Source: Geomonas propionica
GTDB lineage: Bacteria; Desulfobacterota; Desulfuromonadia; Geobacterales; Geobacteraceae
Assembly: GCF_016458235.1 (NCBI RefSeq)
Contig: NZ_JAEMHK010000010.1
Coordinates: 62,001 to 126,000, forward strand
Direction of reading: 5' to 3'
DNA: 64,000 bases
The position numbers were made by a program, and so were the translations under genes. The notes under the pieces are model-generated. The model made no database searches. It had not been told where the DNA came from and worked only from the letters and a program-made list of their open reading frames with translations. Of the stretch, positions 41,673 to 49,188 are shown piece by piece (position 1 is the first letter of the stretch; each line of letters opens with the position of its first letter).

Positions 41673-42929
41673 TTAAGGCCGCACCTGACCCGAGCCGTAC
41701 ACGATGAACTTGGTCGTGGTCAGGTCGGTGAGTCCCATGGGGCCAAAGGAGTGCAGCTTGGTGGTGGAAATGCCGATCTCGGCGCCTAGGCCCAGTTGGT
41801 TCCCGTCTGAGAAGCGGGTCGACGCGTTCACCATGACCACGCCGGAGTTCACCTCGCGGATGAAGCGCTGCGCGTTGCCGTAGTCGCCGGTGATGATCGA
41901 CTCGGTGTGCAGCGAGCAGTATTGGTTGATGTGGTCGATGGCGGCATCCAGCCCGTCCACCACGCGGGCCGCCAGGATCAGCTCCAGGTACTCGGCATAC
42001 CAGTCCTCCTCGGTGGCCGGCGCGGCCTTGGGAGCGAAGCGGCAAAAGGTCTCGTCGCCGCGCAGTTCCACCTTCTGGGCGTCGAGCGCCTGGTAGATGA
42101 AGGGGACGAAGCTCTCGGCGATGTCCTTGTGGATCAGCAGCGTTTCCAGCGCGTTGCAGACGCCGGGGCGCTGCACCTTGGCGTTGACGATGATGTCGCG
42201 CGCCATGTCGAAGTCGGCGGAGGCGTCCACGAAGATGTGGCAGACGCCCTTGTAGTGCTTGATGACCGGGATCTTGGAGTTCTCCACCACGAAGCGGATC
42301 AGGCTCTCGCCCCCCCTCGGGATGATCACGTCGATGAACTCTTCCTGCTTGAGCATCTCGGTGACCCCTTCGCGCTCGGTGAACGGGATCAGGGAAAGCG
42401 CCGCGGCCGGGATGTTGCGCTTGGCCAACTCACCCTTCAGCACGGTGGCGATGGCCAGGTTGGAGTGGATCGCCTCGGAACCGCCACGCAGCACCACCGC
42501 GTTGCCGCTCTTCAGACAAAGCGCGGCGGCGTCGGAGGTGACGTTGGGTCGGGATTCGTAGATGATGCCGATGACGCCCAGCGGAATGCGCATCTTGCCG
42601 ACCATGAGGTCGTTGGGGCGCTTCCACATGCCGGTCACCTCGCCCACCGGGTCGGGGAGTGCCGCGACCTCGCGGATCGCGTCGGCCATCCCGGTGATGC
42701 GCGCCTCGTTCAGCATGAGGCGGTCCAGCATGGCAGAGGAGAGCCCGCGCTCCTTGCCGGCCGCGAGGTCCTTCTTGTTTTCCGCGATGATTTCCTCGGC
42801 GTTATTCACCAGCCCCTGCGCCATGTCCAGGAGCAGTTCGTTCTTCACGGCGGAAGAGAGTTTCGCCATGGCGAAGGAGGCCTGCCTGGCCTCGGCGGCA
42901 ATGCTGCGGATCTGTTCGGCTACTGACAT
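41673..42929 (-). CDS. proA: Gamma-glutamyl phosphate reductase
   Basis: A 418-residue NADPH-dependent aldehyde-dehydrogenase-superfamily enzyme, second step of proline synthesis. RPNVTSDAAALCLKSGNAVVLRGGSEA and KVQRPGVCNALETLLIHKDI (the catalytic cysteine in PGVCN) are characteristic. The start at 42929 has GGAGGTACCT; a longer reading to 43004 crosses a repeat. It is cotranscribed with proB upstream, separated by 150 nt containing an inverted GGGATAAA repeat. Confidence 0.96.
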   Translation of the reverse strand: MSVAEQIRSIAAEARQASFAMAKLSSAVKNELLLDMAQGLVNNAEEIIAENKKDLAAGKERGLSSAMLDRLMLNEARITGMADAIREVAALPDPVGEVTGMWKRPNDLMVGKMRIPLGVIGIIYESRPNVTSDAAALCLKSGNAVVLRGGSEAIHSNLAIATVLKGELAKRNIPAAALSLIPFTEREGVTEMLKQEEFIDVIIPRGGESLIRFVVENSKIPVIKHYKGVCHIFVDASADFDMARDIIVNAKVQRPGVCNALETLLIHKDIAESFVPFIYQALDAQKVELRGDETFCRFAPKAAPATEEDWYAEYLELILAARVVDGLDAAIDHINQYCSLHTESIITGDYGNAQRFIREVNSGVVMVNASTRFSDGNQLGLGAEIGISTTKLHSFGPMGLTDLTTTKFIVYGSGQVRP

Positions 42930-42959
42930 AGGTACCTCCGTAAGAACCTTAAGGCCTTT

Positions 42960-43067
42960 AACAGGGATAAAGGGGATAAAAGGGATAAAGGATAAAAGCG
43001 GCAAAGGACTTGGGAACGGGTCGTTTATCTTTTAGGGGTTATCCCTTGCATCCCTTTTATCCCTGTT
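42960..43067. repeat. Inverted AACAGGGATAAA repeat between proB and proA
   Basis: AACAGGGATAAAGGGGATAA at 42960 faces TTTTATCCCTGTT ending at 43067, with 9-nt sub-units in each arm (GGGATAAAA). It fills most of the gap between the two genes. Confidence 0.8.
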
Positions 43068-43079
43068 AGACGTCTTGGT

Positions 43080-44201
43080 TTACAACAGAACGAGATTATC
43101 GCGATGAATGACGTCATCGCCGTAGCGGAAGCCGAGGATCTGTTCGATCTCGTTACTCTTGTGGCGGCTGATCTTCTCGATCTCCTGACTGGAGTAATCG
43201 ACTATGCCGCGCGCGAATTCCACCCCGTCCGGATCCACGATCCTCACGCAGGCGCCGCGGTCGAAGCGCCCTTCCACCTTCGCTATCCCCGACGGGAGCA
43301 GGCTCTTGCCGTGGGTGGCGAGCGCCCCCCGGGCGCCGGCATCCACCACGATGCTCCCGGCCGGCTTGATGGTGAAGGCGATCCAGTGCTTGCGCCGGTT
43401 CAGCGACTCGCCGGCCGGCAGGAACAGGGTCCCGAGCAGCTCTCCGTTCATGACCCGGGCCAGGTTGCCGTCACCCTTGCCGGCGAAAATAATGGCGGCG
43501 ACGCCCGACTTCACCACTTTCTTGGCGGCGGCGAGCTTGGTCGCCATCCCCCCAGTGCCGACGTTGGTGCCGCTCCCCCCGGCGCCGCGCTCCATCTCGC
43601 GGGTCACCGCGCCCACTTGGTGGATCAAGGTGGCGTTGGGGTCCGTGCGCGGGTCGGCGGTGTAGAGGCCGTCGATGTCGGTCATGATCAAAAGGAGCTG
43701 CGCCTCGACCAGGTTGGTGACCAGGGCGGAAAGGTTGTCGTTGTCCCCGAACTTCAGCTCGTCGACCACGACCGTGTCGTTCTCGTTGATGACCGGGACG
43801 ATGTCGCAGGAAAGCAGCGTGTCGAGCGTGCCGCGCGCGTTCTGGAACCGGCGCCGGTTGGCGAGGTCGTCGCGGGTCAGCAGGATCTGGGCGACCTTGA
43901 GGTCGTAGGCGGAAAAGGCCTCCTCGTAAGCGCGCATCAGGCGCGATTGGCCGATCGCCGCCGCCGCCTGCTTTTGGGGCAGGGTCCGCGGCCGGTCCGG
44001 CAGGCCGAGCACCGGGCGCCCCGCAGCGACGGCCCCGGAGGAAACCACCACCACCTCGATCCCCTGCGCGCGCAGCCCCGCGATCTGCGACGCGAGCCCG
44101 TCCAGGAACGCCGGGTCGATGCCGTTGTCCTCGCAGGTCAAGACGCCGGAGCCGATCTTCACCACGATCCTTTTTACCTTCTTGAGCAGTTCCTTACGCA
44201 T
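43080..44201 (-). CDS. proB: Glutamate 5-kinase (with PUA domain)
   Basis: A 373-residue enzyme that phosphorylates glutamate in the first step of proline synthesis. The N-terminal amino-acid-kinase domain has [34 protein letters not shown] and [37 protein letters not shown] closes it, and residues ~285-373 form a PUA domain, the long form of the enzyme. It opens the operon; a sigma-70-like promoter lies at 44238-44266. obgE is not directly upstream, although that gene often precedes proB in relatives. Confidence 0.96.
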   Translation of the reverse strand: MRKELLKKVKRIVVKIGSGVLTCEDNGIDPAFLDGLASQIAGLRAQGIEVVVVSSGAVAAGRPVLGLPDRPRTLPQKQAAAAIGQSRLMRAYEEAFSAYDLKVAQILLTRDDLANRRRFQNARGTLDTLLSCDIVPVINENDTVVVDELKFGDNDNLSALVTNLVEAQLLLIMTDIDGLYTADPRTDPNATLIHQVGAVTREMERGAGGSGTNVGTGGMATKLAAAKKVVKSGVAAIIFAGKGDGNLARVMNGELLGTLFLPAGESLNRRKHWIAFTIKPAGSIVVDAGARGALATHGKSLLPSGIAKVEGRFDRGACVRIVDPDGVEFARGIVDYSSQEIEKISRHKSNEIEQILGFRYGDDVIHRDNLVLL

Positions 44202-44237
44202 GCCGCATTCCGCCGATAATGTTTAGTAAAGGCAAGG

Positions 44238-44266
44238 ATACTAACACGTTTCCCCACCTGTGGCAA
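44238..44266 (-). promoter_or_regulatory. Sigma-70 promoter of proB
   Basis: TTGCCA-N17-TAGTAT on the minus strand (five of six and four of six). It is 37 nt upstream of the proB start and back-to-back with the plus-strand promoter. Confidence 0.6.
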
Positions 44267-44297
44267 TTTTCTTAAAAAGCTGCAGGAGTCAAACTCA

Positions 44298-44326
44298 TTG
44301 ACAAAGGCTGGTGCGGACTTTAGACT
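44298..44326 (+). promoter_or_regulatory. Sigma-70 promoter of the DUF2062 gene
   Basis: A perfect TTGACA is followed after 17 nt by TAGACT. The start codon is at 44348. Confidence 0.65.
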
Positions 44327-44347
44327 GGGCCCACTTCGAGGTGACTG

Positions 44348-44833
44348 TTGCTGAACAAAGAGCACTGGAAAAAACGGATCTACGGCATCCTATCGCTAGA
44401 CAGCCATCCCGGGCACATCGCCGCCGGATTCGCGGTCGGCGTCTTCATCAGCTTCACCCCGTTCTTCGGTCTTCACACCCCGCTTGCCATCGCAGCCGCT
44501 TTTCTCCTGAGACTCAACAAGCTCACCTGCATCACCGGGGCCTGGGTCAACACTCCCATCACCGTGGTCCCCATCCTGGGGGTCAGCTACAAGTTGGGCG
44601 CCTTCCTGCGCGGCCGGCCCATCAAGGACCTCCCGATCGCGGCCGGGCTTGAATGGCACAATCTGGAGCGCTACGCCAAGTCCCTGATCCTCGGCTCCTC
44701 GATCCTCGGCTTTCTAGCCGCCGTCATTGCCTACTTCCTCTGCTACTACCTCGTCATCCGCTTCCGCGCCAAGGACGCCGCCCAAGCGGAACTCGCCAAG
44801 GAAATGTCCGAGGTGGGCGAAGAGCTGGAGTAG
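44348..44833 (+). CDS. DUF2062 membrane protein
   Basis: A 161-residue protein with DUF2062 hallmarks: SLDSHPGHIAAGFAVGVFISFTPFFGLHT and ITGAWVNTPITVVPI. There are about three membrane helices (residues ~25-55, ~60-85, ~118-140), ending in an acidic helix (ELAKEMSEVGEELE). The family is linked to lipid or envelope genes but has no proven activity. The start is a TTG, chosen because GAGGTG lies 5 nt upstream and no ATG fits the family start. Confidence 0.8.
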   Translation: MLNKEHWKKRIYGILSLDSHPGHIAAGFAVGVFISFTPFFGLHTPLAIAAAFLLRLNKLTCITGAWVNTPITVVPILGVSYKLGAFLRGRPIKDLPIAAGLEWHNLERYAKSLILGSSILGFLAAVIAYFLCYYLVIRFRAKDAAQAELAKEMSEVGEELE

Positions 44834-44837
44834 CCTC

Positions 44838-44874
44838 CAAAAAAAATCGGGAGCAGTCCGCAGACCGCCCCCGA
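44838..44874 (-). terminator. Intrinsic terminator of the DUF47-pit operon
   Basis: Minus-strand TCGGGGGCGGTC-tgcg-GACTGCTCCCGA (12 bp, two mismatches; 44847-44874) is followed by TTTTTTTT. The plus-strand gene ends at 44833, so it may also slow that transcript. Confidence 0.8.
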
Positions 44875-44899
44875 CCTATTCCCGATGTCTCCCCCCCCG

Positions 44900-45901
44900 T
44901 TACTTACCCAGGAATGGCGACAACACCATGTAACTCACAAAACCGACGAATCCCGAAGCGGGGATGGTGATCACCCATGCCGTCACGATGCGGTAGGCGA
45001 CGCCCCAGTTCACCGCCGAGATCCTCTTGGTCAGGCCGACGCCGAGGATGGACGAGGTGATCACGTGGGTGGTACTGGTGGGAAGGCCCATGGCCGAAGC
45101 GCCCAGGATGACCCCCGCCGAAGCGGTCTCCACGCAGAAGCCGTGCACCGGCTGCAGTTTCACGAAGTCGTGACCGACCGTCTTGATGATCCTCCACCCA
45201 CCCGCTGCGGTGCCAAGCCCCATGGCGATGGCGCAGGACAGCTTGACCCAGTTAGGCACCTCGAAGGTGGCGAGAGAGCCGTAACTGACCAGGGCCATGG
45301 TGATGACCCCCATCGACTTCTGGGCGTCGGCTGTACCGTGGGAGAAGGCCATGACCGCGGCAGAGAGGATCTGCAGCTTGCGGAACGACTTGTTCAGGTT
45401 GTAGGGGGCCCTGTTCCTGAAGGCCCACATCATGCCGACCATGAACATGAAGCCGAAGAAGGCACCGATGATCGGAGAAACGACCAGGACGGTGATGATC
45501 TTCTTGAGGCCGGCCCAGTGCAGCGCTCCGCTGCCGGCGTGGGCCACCACCGACCCCACCAGGCCGCCGATGATGGCGTGCGAAGAGGAGGAAGGAAGGC
45601 CGTAGTACCAGGTGACCAGGTTCCAGATGATGGCGCCCAGAATGCCGGCGAGCACTACCATCTGCGTGATGTTGTTGGCGTCGACGATGCCCTTGCCGAT
45701 GGTCGCCGCGACCTTGGTGGAGATCATCGCACCAAGGAAGTTCAGGCCGGCAGCCATGAAAATCGCGGTCCTGACGGTGAGCGCGCGGGTCGAGACGCAG
45801 GTCGCGATGGCATTTGCGGTATCGTGGAAGCCGTTGATGTAGTCGAACAGCAGGGCCGCACCGATGACGGCCACCAGCAGGACCAGTGTGACCTCAGGCA
45901 T
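44900..45901 (-). CDS. pit: PiT-family low-affinity phosphate transporter
   Basis: A 333-residue integral membrane protein of the PiT (TC 2.A.20) family. The two homologous signatures are FDYINGFHDTANAIAT near residue 20 and GLPTSTTHVITSSILG near residue 270 (the latter pairing with GLPSSSSHAIIGGLVG at ~105). About ten helices. It moves phosphate with cation symport. The ATG at 45901 overlaps the end of the DUF47 partner by 8 nt and lacks a strong RBS, so it is probably translated by coupling. Confidence 0.95.
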   Translation of the reverse strand: MPEVTLVLLVAVIGAALLFDYINGFHDTANAIATCVSTRALTVRTAIFMAAGLNFLGAMISTKVAATIGKGIVDANNITQMVVLAGILGAIIWNLVTWYYGLPSSSSHAIIGGLVGSVVAHAGSGALHWAGLKKIITVLVVSPIIGAFFGFMFMVGMMWAFRNRAPYNLNKSFRKLQILSAAVMAFSHGTADAQKSMGVITMALVSYGSLATFEVPNWVKLSCAIAMGLGTAAGGWRIIKTVGHDFVKLQPVHGFCVETASAGVILGASAMGLPTSTTHVITSSILGVGLTKRISAVNWGVAYRIVTAWVITIPASGFVGFVSYMVLSPFLGK

Positions 45902-46511
45902 TTTTAACCACCACGCTTTCCAGGATGTTCGCGGCATCCTCGCACTTATCGGTTGCGGTCTCCAGGGTCTCGTAGATCTCTTTCCATTTGATCAGCTGGA
46001 TCGGGTCCTTCTCCTCGGCGAAGAGACGGCTGATCGCCTCGCGGCAGACGCGGTCCGCCTCGTTCTCCAGGGCGTTCACCTCGATGCAGTAGGCGCTGAT
46101 CGGCTCGAGCTTGCCCCCCAGGACGGCGACGGTCTTGTCGATGGTCTGGCAGGATTTCAGGATCAGGAAGGCGAGTTCCTTGGATTCCGGCGTCGGCTTC
46201 TGCACGTTGTACATGACGAAGCGCTGCGCGGAGGCGTCGATCAGGTCAAGGATATCGTCCAGCGCCGCGGAGAGGGCGTAGATGTCCTCGCGGTCGAAGG
46301 GGGTAATGAAGCTCTTGTTCAGCTTCTTGATGATATCGTGGGTGATAGTGTCGCCCTTGTGCTCAACGTCCTTTATCTTGCGCTGGCTGGCCACAGGGTC
46401 GTCAAAGTTGTCCAGCATGTCCTTCAGGAGCTGGGCCCCTTCGATAATGTTGTGGGACATTTCCCTGAACATGGCGAAAAACTTTTCATCTTTTGGCATC
46501 AACCCAAACAT
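45894..46511 (-). CDS. DUF47 (PhoU-like) partner of Pit
   Basis: A 205-residue helical protein of the DUF47 family, commonly paired with PiT transporters. MFGLMPKDEKFFAMFREMSHNIIEGAQLL and KKLNKSFITPFDREDIYALSAALDDILDLIDASA match the PhoU-type helical bundle, and ENEADRVCREAISRLFAEEKDP is the second bundle. Probably tunes phosphate import. It is cotranscribed with pit and followed directly by it. GGAGGGACTAA precedes the ATG. Confidence 0.93.
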   Translation of the reverse strand: MFGLMPKDEKFFAMFREMSHNIIEGAQLLKDMLDNFDDPVASQRKIKDVEHKGDTITHDIIKKLNKSFITPFDREDIYALSAALDDILDLIDASAQRFVMYNVQKPTPESKELAFLILKSCQTIDKTVAVLGGKLEPISAYCIEVNALENEADRVCREAISRLFAEEKDPIQLIKWKEIYETLETATDKCEDAANILESVVVKNA

Positions 46512-46737
46512 TTAGTCCCTCCAAAGTCCCGGCCGCGGGCCGGTATCTAGTTGCAAACTGTGGAGATATAACATATCCCCGACAAATATAAAACAATGAA
46601 ATAAGTAATTCACCCAAACTAATTAGGGGGATGCCGTTTACCCCCACCTCACGATTTTCGTCTGGCGAAGACGCGCCCCCTGGGTATTATTAAGTTTTAA
46701 TTTTTTTACCATCTCATTCCATCCCCAGGAGCGATTC

Positions 46738-47439
46738 ATGAGCGGCGGTATCAAGTGCTGGCCCCAAGCGGAACGTCCCCGTGAGAAGCTGATGCAACGA
46801 GGCCCCTCTGCGCTTTCCGAGGCGGAGCTGTTGGCCCTCATCCTCCGCAGTGGCGATGCCGCCAGCAGCCGGAGCGCTCTCGACCTGGGCCGCGAGCTGA
46901 TGCTCCAGTTCAAGTCCCTGCGGGGACTGGCCGACGCCTCCTGGCGCGAGATACAAGAGGTGAAGGGAATCGGGCCGGCCAAGGCGACCTGCATCCTGGC
47001 CGCGCTGGATCTGTCCCGGCGCATCCGGGAAAAGGAGCGGCGCCCCATCGAATCCTTCGATCGCTTCACCTCCGCCGCACAGGTCTTCGAACACTTGAAC
47101 CACGAATACAGGGACCGGCACACGGAGCAGTTCGTGGCGCTACTTCTGGACGGCAAGAACCGAATCATCAGCCGCGCCCTCATTTCGGAGGGGTCCCTGA
47201 ACCAAAGCATCGTGCATCCACGCGAGGTATTCAACGCGGCGGTGCGCCAGTCCGCGGCGGCCATGATCCTGTTGCACAACCACCCCAGCGGCGACCCCGC
47301 GCCCAGCCCGGAGGACCTGGCGGTCACGCGCCGACTCTGCGACGCCGGTCAGATCATGGGAATCAGGGTGCTGGACCACATCATCATCGGCGAGAACGAG
47401 TTCTACAGTTTTGCCGATCACGGCCAGCTTAACAATTAA
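46738..47439 (+). CDS. radC: RadC family JAMM-domain protein
   Basis: A 233-residue protein. The N-terminal helix-hairpin-helix part includes GPSALSEAELLALILRSG and VKGIGPAKATCILAALDLS. The C-terminal JAB domain has ILLHNHPSGDPAPSPEDLAVTRRL, an intact HxHx7Sx2D zinc site. RadC is named for repair but its activity is unproven; it is probably a DNA-linked metallopeptidase. CCAGGAGCGATTC precedes the ATG. The same JAMM motif is fused to the helicase at 28588. Confidence 0.95.
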   Translation: MSGGIKCWPQAERPREKLMQRGPSALSEAELLALILRSGDAASSRSALDLGRELMLQFKSLRGLADASWREIQEVKGIGPAKATCILAALDLSRRIREKERRPIESFDRFTSAAQVFEHLNHEYRDRHTEQFVALLLDGKNRIISRALISEGSLNQSIVHPREVFNAAVRQSAAAMILLHNHPSGDPAPSPEDLAVTRRLCDAGQIMGIRVLDHIIIGENEFYSFADHGQLNN

Positions 47440-47500
47440 CCTCTACAGCCCGGCCGGCTCCGCTGGCAAGGGCACCGCCACGGCGGAACAGGAGAACCAG

Positions 47501-47974
47501 ATGCGCAAAACGGTCGTCAAAAGCCAGATCCACCAGTACCACGACAGCACTGACGAATGGCTGGACCTCGACAACATCGCGAAAGTGGAGATATCGTCGG
47601 AAGACCCGGCGCAGCCCATCGAGGCGGCCCTGCAGCCGATCGGATCCTTGGGATGGCGGGCGGCGGAACCGGGTCCCCAGATGATCCGACTGCTGTTCGA
47701 CGCTCCGCAAAAGGTGAAGCGGATCTACCTGCTGATCAACGAAGAGGAAGTGGCCCGGACCCAGGAGTTCGTGCTGCGCTACGCGCAGCACCATGGGCGC
47801 AGCTTCCGCGAAATCGTGCGCCAGCAGTTTACCTTCTCCCCTCCCGGCACCACCACCGAACAAGAGGAGTACCAGGTGGACCTGGATGGATTGACCACTC
47901 TCGAGCTCGAGATCATGCCGGACGTTTCCGGGTCGGCAGCGAAGGCGTCGCTGGAGCGACTGCTCCTGGCTTGA
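47501..47974 (+). CDS. Small uncharacterised protein, possible discoidin/XRCC1-like beta-sandwich
   Basis: A 157-residue acidic protein without signal peptide. The pattern WLDLDNIAKVEISSEDPAQPIEAAL, then GWRAAEPGPQMIRLLFDAPQKVKRIYLLINEEEVARTQEFVLRYA and REIVRQQFTFSPPGTTTEQEEYQVDLDGLTTLELEI, suggests an all-beta carbohydrate-binding or XRCC1-type fold. I do not recognise a named family with certainty and assign no function. AGGAGAACC precedes the ATG, which overlaps nothing. It starts 61 nt after radC and is probably cotranscribed. Confidence 0.7.
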   Translation: MRKTVVKSQIHQYHDSTDEWLDLDNIAKVEISSEDPAQPIEAALQPIGSLGWRAAEPGPQMIRLLFDAPQKVKRIYLLINEEEVARTQEFVLRYAQHHGRSFREIVRQQFTFSPPGTTTEQEEYQVDLDGLTTLELEIMPDVSGSAAKASLERLLLA

Positions 47975-48448
47975 CCCGAATAAAAAAATGCGCCGAGAGG
48001 AAAAGGAGGATCCATCATCGGCGCAAAAATTGGGTTTTCTGGCAAGCGGTATCTGCTGTGCCGCTTTGTCTTCCTTACTACAAGAGCAGTGCCAAACTCA
48101 TTAGCAACGCGAAAAAACTTTAAGTCGCTGTTTTTACGCGTTTTTCATCGTACTCTCCGAAAGCCGCTTTCGTCCCGGCAATTCAGCGACTGAACACCCC
48201 GCCACCTCCGCGCCGGGCCAGGAAGGAAAAAGCACAACGGAATCACAGAGTTTCACTTTTTGAGCACGAGTTCAAACTTTGCACAGTGTGTCAAGATCTT
48301 GCTATCGCTGTGTCATCAGCCCAATGTGGCTTTCCCCTCACCCCAGCCCTCCCCCATCGGGAGAGGAGTTCTACCTATATGCAGCGAGCTAACGAAAAGG
48401 CCGCGGGCAACAAGCCCCGCGGCCTCTCATTTCAGCTAACTTTTGGGG
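47975..48448. other. Spacer between the plus-strand 157-aa gene and the ydbL-like gene
   Basis: This 474-nt region has no gene I can support. It holds a stem TGCGCCGA/TCGGCGCA at 47989-48025 (T-run on the minus side), C-rich repeat blocks near 48330-48372, and the terminator at 48399-48424. I see no clear RNA gene. Confidence 0.5.
48399..48424 (-). terminator. Intrinsic terminator of the ydbH-ydbL operon
   Basis: GGCCGCGGG-gcttgttg-CCCGCGGCC (9 bp) followed by TTTTCGTT on the minus strand, 25 nt after the ydbL stop. Confidence 0.85.
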
Positions 48449-49123
48449 TTACTTCTGCACCCACCGGTCGTTCTGCAGTTGCACCCACCACCCCGACTGG
48501 GCCGCTTCCCGCTTTGTTTCGGCGTAGGTGGCCGCCGCTTTACCCATGACCTGGTTCAGCGCCTCCTTGCTCTCCTTTTGCTTCTGCAGCTTCAGGATGG
48601 CCTTGGCCATGCTCATTACCACCGTCTTGCGGCTCTGGTTTTCCGCAGCCACCAGTGCCTCATCCTGGGGGGCGAGCTTTCCCTTGGCGGAAGGGGGCAC
48701 CACCACCAGCGCCTGCTTCGACAGCCCGACCGCGCCACTGGAGAAGAGCGCGTTGAGCCTGGGGAGCCGCTTGCTCATGTCGTCGTAGGCCTTCAGGACC
48801 TCCGGCATGCTGGACAGTTCGACGGCCAGTGCGTCCGCGTCGGCGTCGGTATCCGCGGCATAGGCCCCCGTCACCAGGGAAAACTGCGGCAGGGCGTCAA
48901 AAAGCCGACTCTGCGGTCTATCCTGGGGCGCAGCAGGCGGCAGGCCCGGGGGAGTCGCCGGATTGGCCGGTTTCTCGCCACTCTTCAGGAGCATGTCGTC
49001 CAGCGACTTGTACGCCTCTTTGGCGGCCTTCTCGGGGAAGTAGACGTTGACCGTGATCACCGCGCAGGCGGCAAGGGAGAAACAGGCAAAGGCCAGCAGC
49101 AACTTGATCAATTTTGTTTTCAT
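48449..49123 (-). CDS. DUF1318 (YdbL-like) lipoprotein, possibly with a YnbE-type N-terminus
   Basis: A 224-residue protein. The signal ends in FSLAAC, giving a lipidated cysteine. The next stretch AVITVNVYFPEKA resembles the strand of YnbE (small lipoprotein partner of YdbH). The C-terminal part, ALVAAENQSRKTVVMSMAKAI to the final NDRWVQK, aligns with YdbL (ALVKQINQARSE... to GINGQW). In E. coli ydbH-ynbE-ydbL encode an outer-membrane phospholipid transport system. The start at 49123 has GGGGGTATCCC. It is 65 nt downstream of the YdbH-like gene. A fusion of two small partners is inference. Confidence 0.78.
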   Translation of the reverse strand: MKTKLIKLLLAFACFSLAACAVITVNVYFPEKAAKEAYKSLDDMLLKSGEKPANPATPPGLPPAAPQDRPQSRLFDALPQFSLVTGAYAADTDADADALAVELSSMPEVLKAYDDMSKRLPRLNALFSSGAVGLSKQALVVVPPSAKGKLAPQDEALVAAENQSRKTVVMSMAKAILKLQKQKESKEALNQVMGKAAATYAETKREAAQSGWWVQLQNDRWVQK

Positions 49124-49188
49124 GGGATACCCCCGTCGTTCATTGGTCGGTTCAAGATTCGGCACTTCACGAATATAACACAGCAGGA

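Noticed and set aside
44847..44874. A terminator for the plus-strand DUF2062 gene
   Set aside because: The T-run is on the minus-strand side, so it is better assigned to the pit operon, although some effect on the plus strand is possible.
46512..46737. A Pho box before the DUF47-pit operon
   Set aside because: I saw no pair of CTGTCAT-type repeats at the required spacing.
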